Below, piece after piece: positions 46,561 to 59,268 of a stretch of DNA of 64,000 nt; the first letter of the stretch is position 1, and every line of letters begins with the position of its first letter. Below the pieces are notes generated by a model, which saw nothing but the letters and a program-made list of their open reading frames with translations, had not been told where the DNA came from and ran no database searches. The stretch is from Epiperipatus broadwayi (taxonomy: Eukaryota; Onychophora; Udeonychophora; Euonychophora; Peripatidae). The position numbers and the translations under genes are program-made. Where the stretch lies: contig JAQFVV010006273.1 in assembly GCA_028023455.1 (NCBI GenBank), forward strand, positions 3,484,142 to 3,548,141. Reading direction: 5' to 3'.

Positions 46561-48838
46561 TAAGGAGAAGCCACAATACATCACATCACATCCTCTGTGA
46601 AAACAGCTTGTGAAAGCATAAAGAATGATAATCGTGATGTTTGACCTAAAAATGTTTTTCTTTTAGAAGATCGCTAAATTTATTTTTTTTTAGCTTTTAA
46701 ATATCTTACCGAAAGCCAATATATTTGTACCATATATAAATAAACAGTACAGCATGTTATAACAAACTACTGCTATTTTATTGCAATATTTTGAAGATAG
46801 ATATAAATCTTTCTGCTTAAATCAATTTTACCAAATTCTTGTTTCACTGAAAAATAATAATAATAATAATAATAACTAATACTCTTCTTTTTTTAAAAGT
46901 AATATCCTAATAATAGTAAGTGGGTCAAGTAAATGCCCTACAGAGATTGTTTGATAATATTTTTCTCATTATTATATTATCTTTCTTACATTAATAGTGA
47001 TTTATCAAGAATGATGTATTAGATACATCATTAAAATGGTGAATATAAGTGTTAAATCCCTAGTGAATTAGACATAATCTAAGATTAGTGATTATTCTAG
47101 AGAACTCTTGATTGATAAATTTTTCTTAATTCTCAAGAAATTTAATGTCATTTCTCAAGAAATTTGAGCAAAAAACATAAAAACAAGTTATTTTTACAAA
47201 ACATTCCTTAAAAATCTAGTACAACTTTTTTATTAACTCATATTATTTTCTCACTTTAAATACTGTTGTGTTTAATCAGCATTAATTGGCAAATTCTTCA
47301 AATCTACTTCAAAATTTAATATCATTAAACTAGCTAAAAATTATATGCAGAGATTATTCCCAAAGAATTACACAGATAAAATGAAACAGAGCAATTACGA
47401 CTGTGAGTAATAAGAGAAAACTGCCCTACAAATACTTCAGTAAGTTTACAACAACAATTAGAAGAGTCAATACAAACAATTCTAATTTTTTAATGGTAGA
47501 AAAAGAATTTATTTGAAGCTATAGGAAAACTGTCAAATAATTTGGAAAATTTGAAACCTACATTAAACACAATTATTCTACATCAGCACAAAATGAACAG
47601 AAGTTTTCACTGTCGGGTTATATTGTGTCCAAAAGAAGAACTCGTAAAAAATTCATTGATTGATTGTTTATATTTTTTAAAACATTATTTTTTAAAAGAA
47701 AATGCCTAGATTTCATATTTAATCTGGTTAATTTAAAAATTAGATCATACATAATTTATAATTTTCAATAGAGATTGAATGAGTTAAAATTGAATTTGCA
47801 GCTTTTTAGTAAAGAATTTTTTTTTTTTTTCTTTTATATAAATTGTTATTACGGTAATTTTCAAAATAAAAACGGGGAGGGGGGGGTAATTTTTCTTGAG
47901 AATTCTCGAGAACATCAAAAAACATTCTCGATTTCTCAAGAATAAAATAAGTTTGATTTCTCAAGAATGAAATAAGTTCGACAAATGCATATCTCTATCT
48001 GAGATTCAAAATCAAAATGTTATGTCTACTGCTTTATCAGATACTTAAATCTGGCTCATCATCCAATAATGCAGATAAAGGGACAATTAGATAATTTTGG
48101 ATGTAGGCTAAAAATACTAGTATTATTCTGAGTTAGATATGAATATCAATACTAAGATTATTGAAAAAAACACTGATAACTGAGAATTTTAAATTAAATT
48201 TTACTCAGAAAGTAATTTTGATGAAATCTATCTTTGTATAGTTATCAGCATTTTAATGTCTAAAAATACAATATTAAATAAATATTTAAAATGAAAGGAT
48301 AATATACTAAAATAATAATAAAATTGTGATATTTTATAAATATTAAAAAAAATATGGTCTATCAATGCATAAAATAAATCATTATTTCCATGACAAATAT
48401 AAACTGCAATTATTTTTTTACAAATCAATTTACAGAAGTCACCCATATCCAATATTAACACCCATATACACAGGTGTATATATTCTGTAAATACATAATA
48501 GAAATATATAACATACATATATAAATCTGTTTTCATACTATATAGCACTGTGAACTAAAATTAAAATTTTCTTAATTTCAAATTTTTTTATTTGGTATGC
48601 AATATATATATTTGGAATTTTAAATAACTGTAATAACAGATAATAAGTATGATGATCACAGACAGGAGACAAAACTGTAATAGTAAATGTATATACACTT
48701 ATAATTTTTAATATGTATATGCATTTGGTTTTCTATTTTAACTATTGAATAGTCAAAGACTAAAAATGTATATTAAAAATAGTTGATAATAAATAGACTG
48801 TATATAGTTAAACTATAAACATTGCTTGGTTTTAGTAC

Positions 48839-48952
48839 CTTACTATTCCTCAAGATGGCTCTTGCTAGGCAAATAAGTTGACGTTGTCCAACTGAAAAAT
48901 TTTCACCCTCGCTTTCCACCATAGTTTCTAATTGTTTGTCTTCATATTTAAT
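48839..48952 (-). CDS. ABCC5: ABCC5/MRP5-like transporter, ABC signature exon
   Basis: Thirty-eight codons, phase 0 at both ends (acceptor tttttaag, donor AAG-gtacta). It encodes [20 protein letters not shown] followed by [25 protein letters not shown] is the ABCC form of the ABC signature (LSGGQ) that contacts ATP across the domain dimer. The acidic stretch before it is typical of ABCC NBD2. The donor gtacta is weaker than the others. Introns of 4252 bp and 840 bp flank it. Confidence 0.95.
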
Positions 48953-49792
48953 CTTAAAAAAAATATTTATTATTAAAATGTAATCTTAAAAAAATACATA
49001 TTTAATTTAAAATATGAAATTTTAATATAAACTTATGACTTATTTATGTACACATATAAACCATCAATTACTACCAAACCTATTCATTATATCAAATATT
49101 TCCGGCGTATTTTTTCCATTTTAACTGCTTTTTTGATATTATAATCAGAATCAAAATTAAAAATATATATTCATAATCACACCATTTTATTTTTATACAT
49201 ATAGTTTATACATATAACATTACTAGTTTTCCAGAATGCCATTACAAAGGTTATAGGCCGTTGCAAAAGCTACTATGTATACATGACTAATTAATAAATA
49301 CATATGCATTACATAAATATCTACACTCAAATGTAATCATAACTACATACTTATATTTATTTTTACACACATAAAGTAGTATCTATTATAAAACAAAAAA
49401 AAACAAAAAAGCATAAATTAGTAATATACAAATATATTAAATTTACACATACATGCATAATATAATAGAAACTAAATTGTTTAATTATTCATTTCATTAC
49501 CATTATATATCAATCAATATATTTAAATTACAAAAGAGTCTATATTTTATTATTATATCATTTTAAAACTTTATATATAGAGAGAAAGAGGAAAAATTAC
49601 AATTATTTATTAGCTTTGTTCTTTAATAAGAATAATAATAAATAGCATTGCTCTTTTGGTTTTGTTTGAATAATGTCTGTCAAGAAAGTGATGTAATTGT
49701 AATAGATGAAGTTTTTAGAATATATAATGCAATGATCATGCTTTAAAAAGCAAAGTTTTTTTTTCCTATTTTTTTTTTTTAAAAATACTTAC
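48953..49792 (-). other. Intron of the ABCC gene
   Basis: 840 bp, GT-AG, AT-rich; nothing else was recognised. Confidence 0.85.
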
Positions 49793-49871
49793 TCTTTCTT
49801 TTAACTGTACTTTACTTAAGGCTTCCCATAAATCTTCATCCTTATGTTGATTAAATGGATCTAAATTATAC
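49793..49871 (-). CDS. ABCC5: ABCC5/MRP5-like transporter, helical subdomain exon
   Basis: The acceptor tcattttag is followed by one base that completes an arginine codon split with the upstream exon. Then come 26 codons reading [20 protein letters not shown] and VQLKER, ending at donor gtaagt. NLDPF and DLWEAL are hallmark ABCC NBD2 segments directly after the Q-loop. Intron phases are 2 on entry and 0 on exit. Confidence 0.95.
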
Positions 49872-50956
49872 CTAAAATGATAAATATATACAGAGAGAGA
49901 GAGAGATAAATAAATAAATATATTGATATACAAATAGACAAGTTATGTAGGTGTGCAAAAAACGTACTTACAATTGTATACAAATTTTAAGATATTATTA
50001 TTTATATTTCTGAAGTTAAATTGATATCTTCACTTTTACCTATGGGGATCTTAAAGGATGTGCTGAACTATAAAAAGTGACTACAGTGATAGTACTTTAG
50101 GAAGAAATTGAGATGGCATATACAGCAATATAAGTGGGTTCTTTGGTCAACATTGCTCAAGAACAGTTCATAATCAAAACATGTCACATGATAACTACTT
50201 TGAATAATTCTTATAATTGCAGAAATCAAGTATGGCTTGTATTCACCTATGGTTACTAATATACATCAAGTATTACTTTTTTAATATATTTTTTTCCTTT
50301 CGTAAAATGTATGCATACATTTTCTTTGGCACCTTCTGGTAATATATGAAACACAATATTTCAAAATAAGATATACATTAGAATTACTAGTTGTTCAAGT
50401 GTACTTGCTACATAAACTTCAAAATGATAAAAAAAAACTAAAAAAAGAAGCTCTTTATATGACATTTATCTATTTCTACTTCATTACAATAATATGAAAG
50501 AGTTATTTTTCTATAGTCCTTGCTCATTGCATCTCACATTATTTTCCTGTCAAGCAAAGCAAATGGCATGAAGGAAATTAAAAGGATTAAGGTCTATTTA
50601 ATAAATGATGCATTACATTTAAAGAAATCAGTTTTTTAGATATAAAAAAGAAGCCTTTAATCAATATGTCTTTTGCCTGCTTAATTTTTGTTTGTAAAAG
50701 TAATATTTTGTTTTAAAATATGAAATCAAAAAATAATTGAAAAAAAAAAATGCACAAATGGTAATAAATGCTTGATTTGAGTGCAAGTTAGCATTAATGA
50801 TTTTATGGAAAAAAAATTGTGTAGCAATATAAAAGTTAGGTTAATTCTCAAATGAATATCAAAAAGATACACATTTTTTTTTATACCTTTCTCTATGTTC
50901 GAATATGCAAACATTCATCCATAATTATAATAATTAAATCAAAACTAATGTTTTAC
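49872..50956 (-). other. Intron of the ABCC gene
   Basis: 1085 bp, GT-AG; nothing else was recognised. Frames on either strand here are AT-rich noise. Confidence 0.85.
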
Positions 50957-51116
50957 CTTATTGTTCCTGAAAATAAGACTGGATCTTGTGGAATAATTGA
51001 TATTCTAGATCGCAAAATTTTTAAATCGACCGCTTTAATATCAATGTCATCAATTATAATTTGGCCAGATTTAATTTCATACAATCGAAATAGTGAGACT
51101 CCAAGTGTAGATTTTC
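50957..51116 (-). CDS. ABCC5: ABCC5/MRP5-like transporter, Walker A and Q-loop exon
   Basis: The acceptor attaatttag is followed by two bases completing the last glycine of Walker A, then [37 protein letters not shown] and [10 protein letters not shown], ending two bases into an arginine codon at donor gtaaaa. The Q-loop glutamine is present. LGVSLFRL and LFSGT resemble the ABCC5 branch. The intron before it splits the Walker A motif (phase 1). The plus-strand frame at 50852-51136 is an antisense shadow. Confidence 0.96.
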
Positions 51117-52450
51117 CTAAATTAATACATAAATAAATAATAGTAAAACTATTCAAACAATATATAAATAAACTCACTAAACATTTAACACAGAGTAGAA
51201 TATACTTTTAAGCTATTCAAACATTGCCAACAGTATTTCAATATTTTCATATCATAATTGTAAATAGTGTTAATGAGAGATGAAAGAAGTGTAGTTCATT
51301 TATAATTTAAATCATATTCTCAGACAACATTCCAATAATATTCAGTTAAATCATAATTGGAATTTTAATTAATTATGTATGGTCATTTATGAATATTGTA
51401 TCAAAATATTGAAAGCTTGCTTGTCAATTTTTAAATAGCTTGAAAGTATATTTTACTATACATCAAGTATGTATATATAACAACGTTTCAATTTCAAAAT
51501 AATGTACTATAGTATTTTATAATATAGGATTAATACTATTATTAATAATTGCCTTTTTTGCATCTGTCTATTAACATATCACATAATTTTATTGTTCATT
51601 TTAAGTCAGTTAAATTTACAGAAGATAATGTTACACTTTGTAATGTAACCTATAGTTTGAAAAATCCTGCTATGAAGAGAATTCAAAGAATTGGGAGCTA
51701 AAGTTTAAAACTGTAATGGAAAAAGTTAGTGAAATATGAGTCAAAAGATTTAAAATAATGAAAATTTCAAAAGTCTTACCCATATAATTATACTTTCCAT
51801 TTGTTTTCAGTTTTAATGCCTTTTTTTAATTTGACAATTGGAGATAACTGCTAATCCTCGAAAATTAATCTCTCATGCATTTGTTTTTAATAACAATGGA
51901 ACAAAATTAATATTTTAGTAAAGATAGCTTAAACATGAATTTTATCCAAACTATTTAGGTATCATTTTGGATTGTTAACTCACTGAACCTTCAATAAATT
52001 TATCATTAATTAATTGACAGTAAAATTTTATCATTATTTTTTAATATTATTTCTGATCGCTAAGCTCTTGGTATAGTTAGTTAAATTATACTTGAGCATT
52101 ATTATTAAAACAATCCATGCACACAAAAAACTACTTTTTCTGTTTTTAAACAATATTGCACTATCTCAAAAACAAAAAATAATCCACATCATTTATTAAT
52201 TTTTTATTGATATTTCTCAAATCTTGAGAGAAAATGTTAACAATTCATGCATTATCACTAAATTTCTATCACACAACTTACACAAACTATAACTTTTAAT
52301 AAAGAATATATAAGATTATAAAACAGTATGACTATAACTATGTTTAAAAAATTAGAAGGGATTTGAATTCAGACTTTCAAGCTCCCTATATCTATCTACT
52401 TCATCTTATACAACTGATACACATGGCAACATACATGTAAAAAAAATAAC

Positions 52451-52510
52451 TTATCTCCAATCTACATATTTTGTGCTAAAGCAGCACTCATCGGTTAGTC
52501 CAGATCATCA
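52451..52510 (-). ncRNA. Degenerate hammerhead motif, family 2
   Basis: The minus strand core reads ccgatga. Stem II is gtgct/agcac and the second core segment aaaa replaces gaaa. Stem I is ctaa/ttgg. It is presumably inactive. Confidence 0.45.
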
Positions 52511-52765
52511 TCACTAGCACACACATCAATAATCAGTGCTCAGTTTGTATAAAATAGAAAATCTTCAAACTTTAATGGCTAGCCTTCAATCTTCTTCATC
52601 CTCCAACTTCTCAGCCATCCATATCATTGAAAATCTGATGATGGACTGCTCAATGATATGCATGACTGAAAAGGTGGTGAATGGAGAAAATTAAAGCCTA
52701 TCCATTAATGATTGAAGATTTGCTATCTTAATATAAACTGAGCACTGATTATATACATGTGTTGG

Positions 52766-52830
52766 AGATAATATGGACCAACTGATGAGTGCTGGTTCAG
52801 CATAAAATACATATATTGGGGATCGTTTAT
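52766..52830 (+). ncRNA. Hammerhead-like motif, family 2 (G12 changed)
   Basis: accaa/ttggg stem I, core ctgatga (52782-52788), stem II gtgct/agcat with loop ggttc, then aaaa instead of gaaa, and a near-palindromic stem III atacatat. It is presumably inactive. Confidence 0.5.
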
Positions 52831-54362
52831 CTTTTTCACATTATGTGGTCATGTGTATCAGTTGTATTAGATGAAATGGATTGATGCAGGAAGCTTGAAA
52901 GTCTAAGTTCAAATCCCTTCTAATTACATTAAGTTCAGTGTAGATAATATACTTGTAGTTAATGTCTAAAAAATGTTTAAATTACATAAATTGCTTTAGA
53001 ATAGTATAAAGCATTGCAAATCATCCCTCAGTGCATGTGATTTGCCTAAAACAATGGATCAATGCAAAAAAAAATACTCAAGAAATTTATTTGTAAAGAT
53101 ATTCAAGCTTTTTATAAAGCAAACTCAGGTTTTAAAGTCACTTTATTCACCTTCAATAAGCCTGCAAAACTGAGCCAACCTTTATATAGATTTAAATTTT
53201 GTTTACATTCACAAATTAAAAATCATTAGCATATATTTTTAATATAATTATACACTTGGAAAATATGTTTTAATTATAGTTTCAAGAAATAGAAAGTATA
53301 ATATATATAAAACAGATTGTTTTGTGCCCACAGCATAATTGATGAGTAGCCTTTGATAGAATATGTTTATATATGATTTTAAAATTTACAAAAAGATAAA
53401 TGAACATATATAAATTATATATATATATATATAAATATTAAAAATAGAATCTAAGATATTTTTGATATATTAGACCATTGCAAAATATTTTAAATTAAAT
53501 TTAAAATAGCTCTGATACAGATATTATTTATTTATTTTAGATTCTGACATTCTGATAAAAATCTAAATTTTTAATATAACAAAAAAAATCATTTAATAAA
53601 AGCATATGCTTTTTAATAGTGCATATAATTATAGAATCAATTTCAATTTATTTTATATTTAATTAAAAGGAAATTTTAAAAAATATATAATTGAAAGATT
53701 ATTTGAAATGAAATGTAAGATGAAGGATAGTTTGTAATCTTGTTTTATTAATTGACATGGAAAAATACCCCTGCATATAAATCTGTATATTCCCTAGTAT
53801 GTGCATATAAATATTGAGACTTTTTAATATGCTTGCAGTGTCAAGAATATTGTTGCTATCAGATTTCCATGCTGGTAAAGTACGAGTTGGTAGAATACAG
53901 GTACATACCAATGCATTCTATGCATAAGCATAAGTGAGTATATAACATAGTATAGAATCTAAATCTGAATTATTTTCTCTCTATTAACCAAAACGTTTTA
54001 TACAAATAATCTTTATATAAGACTGTTCAACCAAGATGTTATATAAGGCAATTTATATTTGAGATCAATCTATATATGTATAGAAATGCAGATGGAAAAA
54101 AATCTGCTATTGATACAAATTTAAGGACTCAAACTATCTATGCATGAAGTCTATTCTATATATGTATAAAAGTAAGGGTAAAAAAATCTACTGTTTATAG
54201 AATCCTGTGGTATATATTAGCTTTCTATATATGTATAAAAGCATAGCCAAAAATATTATTTGAAAAAAAGGCCAGTAACAGTCAATGCAGAAAAAAATGT
54301 ATTTCTTTACAGCAAAAAACAGAAAAGTATTTCTTTTACATTTTCATTTATTTTAGGATCAG

Positions 54363-54670
54363 GAATGTATGGGTAAGAGAACAAACAGGTGTTATTGACC
54401 TCATTGAAAAAATTAAAAGATTGGAGTTGGGCTGGACATATTGCTAGAAGAGATGATAATAGATGGGCAATTGAAATCTTAAACTGGATTCCAAGAGATT
54501 GTAAAAGATCCAGAAAGAGACCACATGTGAGATGGATGGATGAAATAAGAAAGTGTGCAGGGATGATGTTAAGAAGAAAAACTAAAGATCGGAGATGGAT
54601 TGAACTTGGAGAGATCTTCATCCTGCAGTGGATTGATAATGATGATGAAGTGAATTTTGATAGATGAAAC
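54363..54670 (+). pseudogene. LINE tail fragment, copy d
   Basis: The open frame 54389-54667 reads LKDWSWAGHIARRDDNRWAI, NWIPRDCKRSRKRPHVRWMD and WIELGEIFILQWIDNDDE in pieces. This is the common C-terminal segment of an invertebrate LINE RT-endonuclease protein. It is 5'-truncated, and the frame is uninterrupted only because the fragment is short. The minus-strand frame at 54307-54621 is a shadow. Confidence 0.8.
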
Positions 54671-56369
54671 CAAATTGCAGAAATTGTAAAAAAAAAAATC
54701 AGTAGAGAATGAAATCAATTTTAATTTTCAAATTTTAAGAGAAGAACTTTAGAAAAATTAAAAAATATTTTTTTGTAGAGTTCATTTTTAAACAAGACAT
54801 TTTATTATAAATTTGATTATTTTAATAATCATGATCAATTTTTTTTTGACCTCAAACTATTTTTATGTTAATGAAAATAAAAATCTAAATTTATAAATAC
54901 TCAATAAATTTGTATTTTCTGTAGTCAATCAAAAAAAGTTATTTATATAATATGAAAATGATTTAATAATAGGTTAAATTAATAATTGAAATACTTCATA
55001 TTACTAAATGTATATATATATAAATGCTTTTCTTATTTTCACTTGTTATTTATGTATAGAAAAGAATAGTTGCCTACAGATTTACAGCTATTAATAATTA
55101 TGTAATTGGGATATTATTTGCATTATTAGATGCATGTATGTGCATATATGTCTTATATTTATGATTATTGTTATTTATATATATATAAAATCAGTTTTAC
55201 TATCGAAATAATTAAAATATTATGTGATTGATTTGGCTTATTTATATATAAATTTAAGTAGAAAAAAAGGTGGGTTCCATCTTTTTCTCATATTTCAGCC
55301 TTGTGTTTTTGAATTGAGAGTTCCACATGCAGTCATTATTACATTTGATTGGCTGTCACATAAGCATTTTTAAAGCACATCTGTCAAAGGTTTTAGCCTT
55401 TCACATTATTGTGATATCTTTAAGTAAACCAGAATATGATAATCTATGTATTGCTGAAAACTATTGATGTCAGACTTTTATTATATATGTTATTAACTAA
55501 TTAACAATATAATCATTATTTCCAATTATATCCCTTTATCAATAATGGAATTTAATGTGTATTAGAATTATGTAGATGTTGCCTAAGATTAAGAGTAATA
55601 TTATAAATTTACATGACTATCTCATTTATAACCAATATCTTTAGAAGAATATAACACCCAAAAATGAGTTGATTCTATTAATAATCTCAATATTTAATTA
55701 GTGTATCTTTTTTTAAGCCAATAATAAATGATTAGATGGTCTGCTTTTCTTTTGCTTTATTGCGTAAAGTTACAAGTGGCTTACTATATGATCAGGTTTT
55801 TATATGCATTTATAGAAATCTATATCTACATTTGTCTCATCTTTTAGTTTTCCATTCTCTTACAATATATATTAGTTAAACATAAAATAATTTGTAAAAA
55901 GTAATGGAAGTATGAATTTCATTCTCTATAGTACAAATCCTTTAAATAAATTAAATTATCTATAGCCTTCAAAGTATAAAAGTAAAAAAAAAGATACAGG
56001 ATAAATATATCTGTATAGAAACATTTGCATATTGATAGCTGATATTCAAATATAAAATATGATTATCATTAACTGTTATGTTTACTTTATGTAACTAGTA
56101 ATGATATTATTTTATATTTTTGTACATAAACCAGCGACTTTGCCATTTGAACTAGCCTAAGACATTCTAAATCACAAAATAATGTAGAAGTAGCAACTAT
56201 CTTTATAATTTACAATCACAGTGTGTCACATTTTATTTTTAAATGGTGAAACTTGTCATTTTATATAATTTTAATACACACCATGTTCAAACAAATGCTA
56301 ATGGACTCACTTGATTTCACAAACAGTTGAAAAAAACTAAACAAAACTAGTTTGTAAACTTGAATTAAG

Positions 56370-56735
56370 ACCTCAGACCACTCAAAGAAGCATGGAGAGA
56401 TGCATGTTGAGAGTAACAAAAAGAGATCGAAAACAATATATGGGTAAGAGAACAAACAGGTGTTACTGACCTCATTGAAAAAATTAAAAGACTGAAGTGG
56501 AATTGGGCTGGACATATTGCTAGAAGAGATGAAAATAGATGGACATTTGAAATCTTAAACTGGATTCCAAGAGATTGTAAAAACACAGAAAGAGACTACA
56601 TGTGAAATGGATGGATGAAATAAGAAAGTGTATAGGGATGATGTGGAGAAGAGAAGCCAAAGATTGGAGAAGATGGATTGAACTTGGAGAGACCTTCATC
56701 CTGCAGTGGATTGATAATGGTTGATGATGATAACT
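56370..56735 (+). pseudogene. LINE tail fragment, copy e
   Basis: It is the same tail as copy d, slightly longer at its 5' side (LRPLKEAW-like text near 56370) and frameshifted. WNWAGHIARRDENRW lies at about 56499-56543, and it ends ctgcagtggattgataatgg. The minus-strand frames here are antisense shadows. Confidence 0.8.
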
Positions 56736-57450
56736 ATTAAAAATCATTTCTCAGTCATTTTCTTATCTTACAAACTCATCGTGTTCTCAGCCAGTTATGT
56801 AATTCCTCTCTTCTGATTTATTATTGTATTATTTTTCAATAAATAGCTTCTTTTTTTTCCTATTAATCCTTTCTGTCAATATCTAAATATGTACCTTTTA
56901 AAAATTAAATTGTGTCACAAAGATGTGGGTAAACATATATATTATATAGGCTTTACTACTCTTCACCATTTCAGATATCCACAGAAAAGCTTCAAAGCAA
57001 ATATAGTGGATAGGAAAAAAAACTGCAATGTAATTTTTAAACTAATTCAATCCATTTTAATAGCATTATAAAATATATTACAACACATCAAGAATACTTG
57101 CATTAAACAACAGGGAACTTTAAATATATATTTAATGTTGCTAATTGTCATATCACAAAAAATGATCAAAATTTTGACAGGATATGTGTTTCACTGAATA
57201 AACTACCAATGTTTTAACTGAACTAGAATCTATTTCATTAGAAGATCAATGGCGAACATTTCATTTTTAAAGTAGGAGTCTCTGTGAATTATATTTATAT
57301 GCTATTTTATAAAGGTATTATGATGAAGAAATAGTATATTCTTCTTCAATACCCACAACCTGGAATTTGAAACTGGAATAAGTATATTTTTTTAAAAAGG
57401 CTTAGAATTTTTATTTTAAATAGTTGGCACACAGTTAACCATTTGACAGT

Positions 57451-57572
57451 TATTAGATAATTGGTGTCTAGTAATTTTTAGTTAGATGGTAAAACAAGAA
57501 TAATGTAATTCTATTAGATAATTGGTGTCTAGTAATTTTTAGTTAGATGGTAAAACAAGAATAATGTAATTC
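57451..57572 (+). repeat. Perfect 61-bp tandem duplication
   Basis: Two identical adjacent units begin tattagataattggtgtcta (57451 and 57512). The identity indicates a recent duplication, or possibly an assembly artefact. Confidence 0.95.
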
Positions 57573-58026
57573 ATAATATCCAATAATTGACAGACCTGGT
57601 TATTACTGCCTTCTTTAATATTTTTCTATGATGGACTATTAGAAAGAACTTTAACCTGCAATGGTTAATGCACTACTTATAAAAGGTTATTTTATTATTT
57701 TTATATAATGGATTACTTTTTTACTTATCTTTTTTTTAAAAATTTATATCAATTTGTCATAATCAGTACTTGGCATTATTTTAAATATTATCTTAATATA
57801 TATATATATATTAAAACATTTAATTTTTAAAACCATAAATCAAGGTACTCTTTTATATTTTATTTCAGTAAAAATAAAAATTACCCAGCTATCTGCATGT
57901 ATGAAATGCAAAATAAAATATTCATTTGCTGCTTTGTTTTGATAAATACTCAATCTATTCACTTGTTGGTGTATTTTAATTTATAGTAACTTTATTTAAT
58001 ATTATATACATTCTGTTATCTCTTAC

Positions 58027-58213
58027 CTGAACCTGTTCTACCAACAATCCCTATTTTTTCTTGTGGGGCTATATTAAATGATACATCATCGAGGGCATTT
58101 GGAAGTCCTTCTCGATACTGCAAAGTTACATTTTCAAAACCAATGCTACCAACATTAGGCCAATTTTCTGGTGGTTCTATGAGCACAGACTGATTTTGTT
58201 CTCTTGGCACATG
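58027..58213 (-). CDS. ABCC5: ABCC5/MRP5-like transporter, NBD2 start exon
   Basis: The acceptor catttag precedes HVPREQNQSV. The exon has 62 codons plus one base and ends GIVGRTGSG at donor gtaaga, inside Walker A. It covers the linker between the last membrane helix and NBD2 (ENWPNVGSIGFENVTLQYRE) and the A-loop tyrosine in LQYREGLPN. The linker tryptophan-proline and YREGLPNAL match the ABCC family. The intron before it is only 93 bp, the shortest in the visible gene. Confidence 0.96.
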
Positions 58214-58306
58214 CTAAATGATTGTGTTTAATAAAACAAGAAAATAAACATGATTAAAAAAAGAAATAATAATATTACACAAAATATTATACTTTTATTT
58301 TTTTAC

Positions 58307-58396
58307 CTTCACATACTGACGAATCCTTTCAAGTGATACATATTTAGATTCTGTGTCTAATTTTAAGCGCATTAACAATTGAAATAACAAGGCTAT
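58307..58396 (-). CDS. ABCC5: ABCC5/MRP5-like transporter, last TMD2 helix exon
   Basis: Thirty codons, phase 0 at both ends (acceptor aattacag, donor AAG-gtaaaa). It encodes IALLFQLLMRLKLDTESKYV then SLERIRQYVK. This is the end of the last transmembrane helix and the conserved ABCC coupling segment (E-S/T-x-x-x-S-x-E-R-I) leading into the NBD2 linker. It is too short to be found as an independent open frame. Frame continuity with both neighbours supports it. Confidence 0.93.
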
Positions 58397-59210
58397 CTGT
58401 AATTAAAAATCAATTATAATGATTTTATAAAAAATTACATTATCTTTACAAATGCATTTTTACAAAACATAAGAAATCATATTTATTTAATTTTAATTTC
58501 ACTACATTTAAAAGTGAATTATTTATTCATATAATGAAAAATTGTAATTCATCTTGTACATAAATGAAGATACACTTAAGACACAATTATATAGATATGT
58601 GTGGATGCATCCATTAACAATCACTTAAAAACTACGTCATATAAATTAAGTAAAGTGATGTTTGTATTCTAATGTTGTAAGATGTACTTTTTCTTGCCAT
58701 TCTTTCAAAAAGATCAGGTAGTTAAATTATCATGGTATAAACTATAAGTAAAATACGTCAATAAATTTGGTAGGTGATTACTAATATTTTTCTTTTTTAT
58801 AAAACCAATTTATAGTTGGATAATATTAAGACATTTCTGTGTTTTTCTTTTGGAGATATCTCTTTGGGGATTTTTTGTTTTTATCTAAGATTTAATGCTG
58901 ATAATCTGGGCAAATTATATATTTTCATTGATGGATATGAAACTTTTCTAATAGCAGTGATTTTTTTCCCCCTGATATATTCTAATAGAAACTTTTATTG
59001 TGCATAAACTTCTTTGTTTTTGTTTTAAATAATATCCTTATTCTTTAAGCCAATAAACATCACATGACCACCTTCTCTTATGCTTGTGTATAACTGTTGT
59101 TAAAACAGGCAAAACTCACTATATATATATATATATTTCCACACACAGCAAGCTAGAGTAATCAATGGATGCCAGAACACGTGCATAAAATCCCCATCTA
59201 GTGCCTACTC

Positions 59211-59268
59211 ATCCAATATCCCCAGACTAGTTTCTGGTTTATGGCCTTTGTCAGTGAGAGCCTTGGAT
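59211..59268 (-). ncRNA. Hammerhead ribozyme motif, family 1
   Basis: Stem I atccaa/ttggat is intact. The core is ctgacaa (one substitution), gaaac is intact, and stem III actagt plus the cleavage C are present. The inner stem I is shortened by a base and stem II is weakened. Activity is doubtful. Confidence 0.55.

Larger units (their letters stand above)
44587..48838 (-). other. Intron of the ABCC gene
   Basis: It contains a minus-strand family-2 hammerhead (45788-45850), a family-1 fragment (45965-46125), a LINE C-terminal fragment (46126-46560), a small inverted-repeat element (45227-45358) and an (AAT)n tract near 46858-46878. The rest is AT-rich. Confidence 0.85.
52350..52925. mobile_element. 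Family-2 foldback element with two opposed hammerheads
   Basis: The ends are aattagaagggatttgaa and its complement ttcaaatcccttctaatt. The left arm is the minus-strand unit and the right arm the plus-strand unit, each with a tRNA-like outer segment and a hammerhead motif. The centre (about 52560-52700) is not inverted and joins two diverged unit ends. No target duplication is evident. Confidence 0.8.
51117..58026 (-). other. Longest visible intron of the ABCC gene
   Basis: 6910 bp, GT-AG. It contains the double hammerhead foldback 52350-52925, LINE tails at 54363-54670 and 56370-56735, diverged short repeats near 54065-54250 (tctatatatgtataaaag-type units) and the 61-bp tandem duplication 57451-57572. 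The rest is AT-rich. Confidence 0.85.

Noticed and set aside
50852-51136. 94-codon plus-strand open frame
   Set aside because: It is antisense to the ABCC Walker A exon, whose frame, splice sites and motifs are convincing.
54307-54621. 104-codon minus-strand frame
   Set aside because: It is antisense to a recognised LINE tail.
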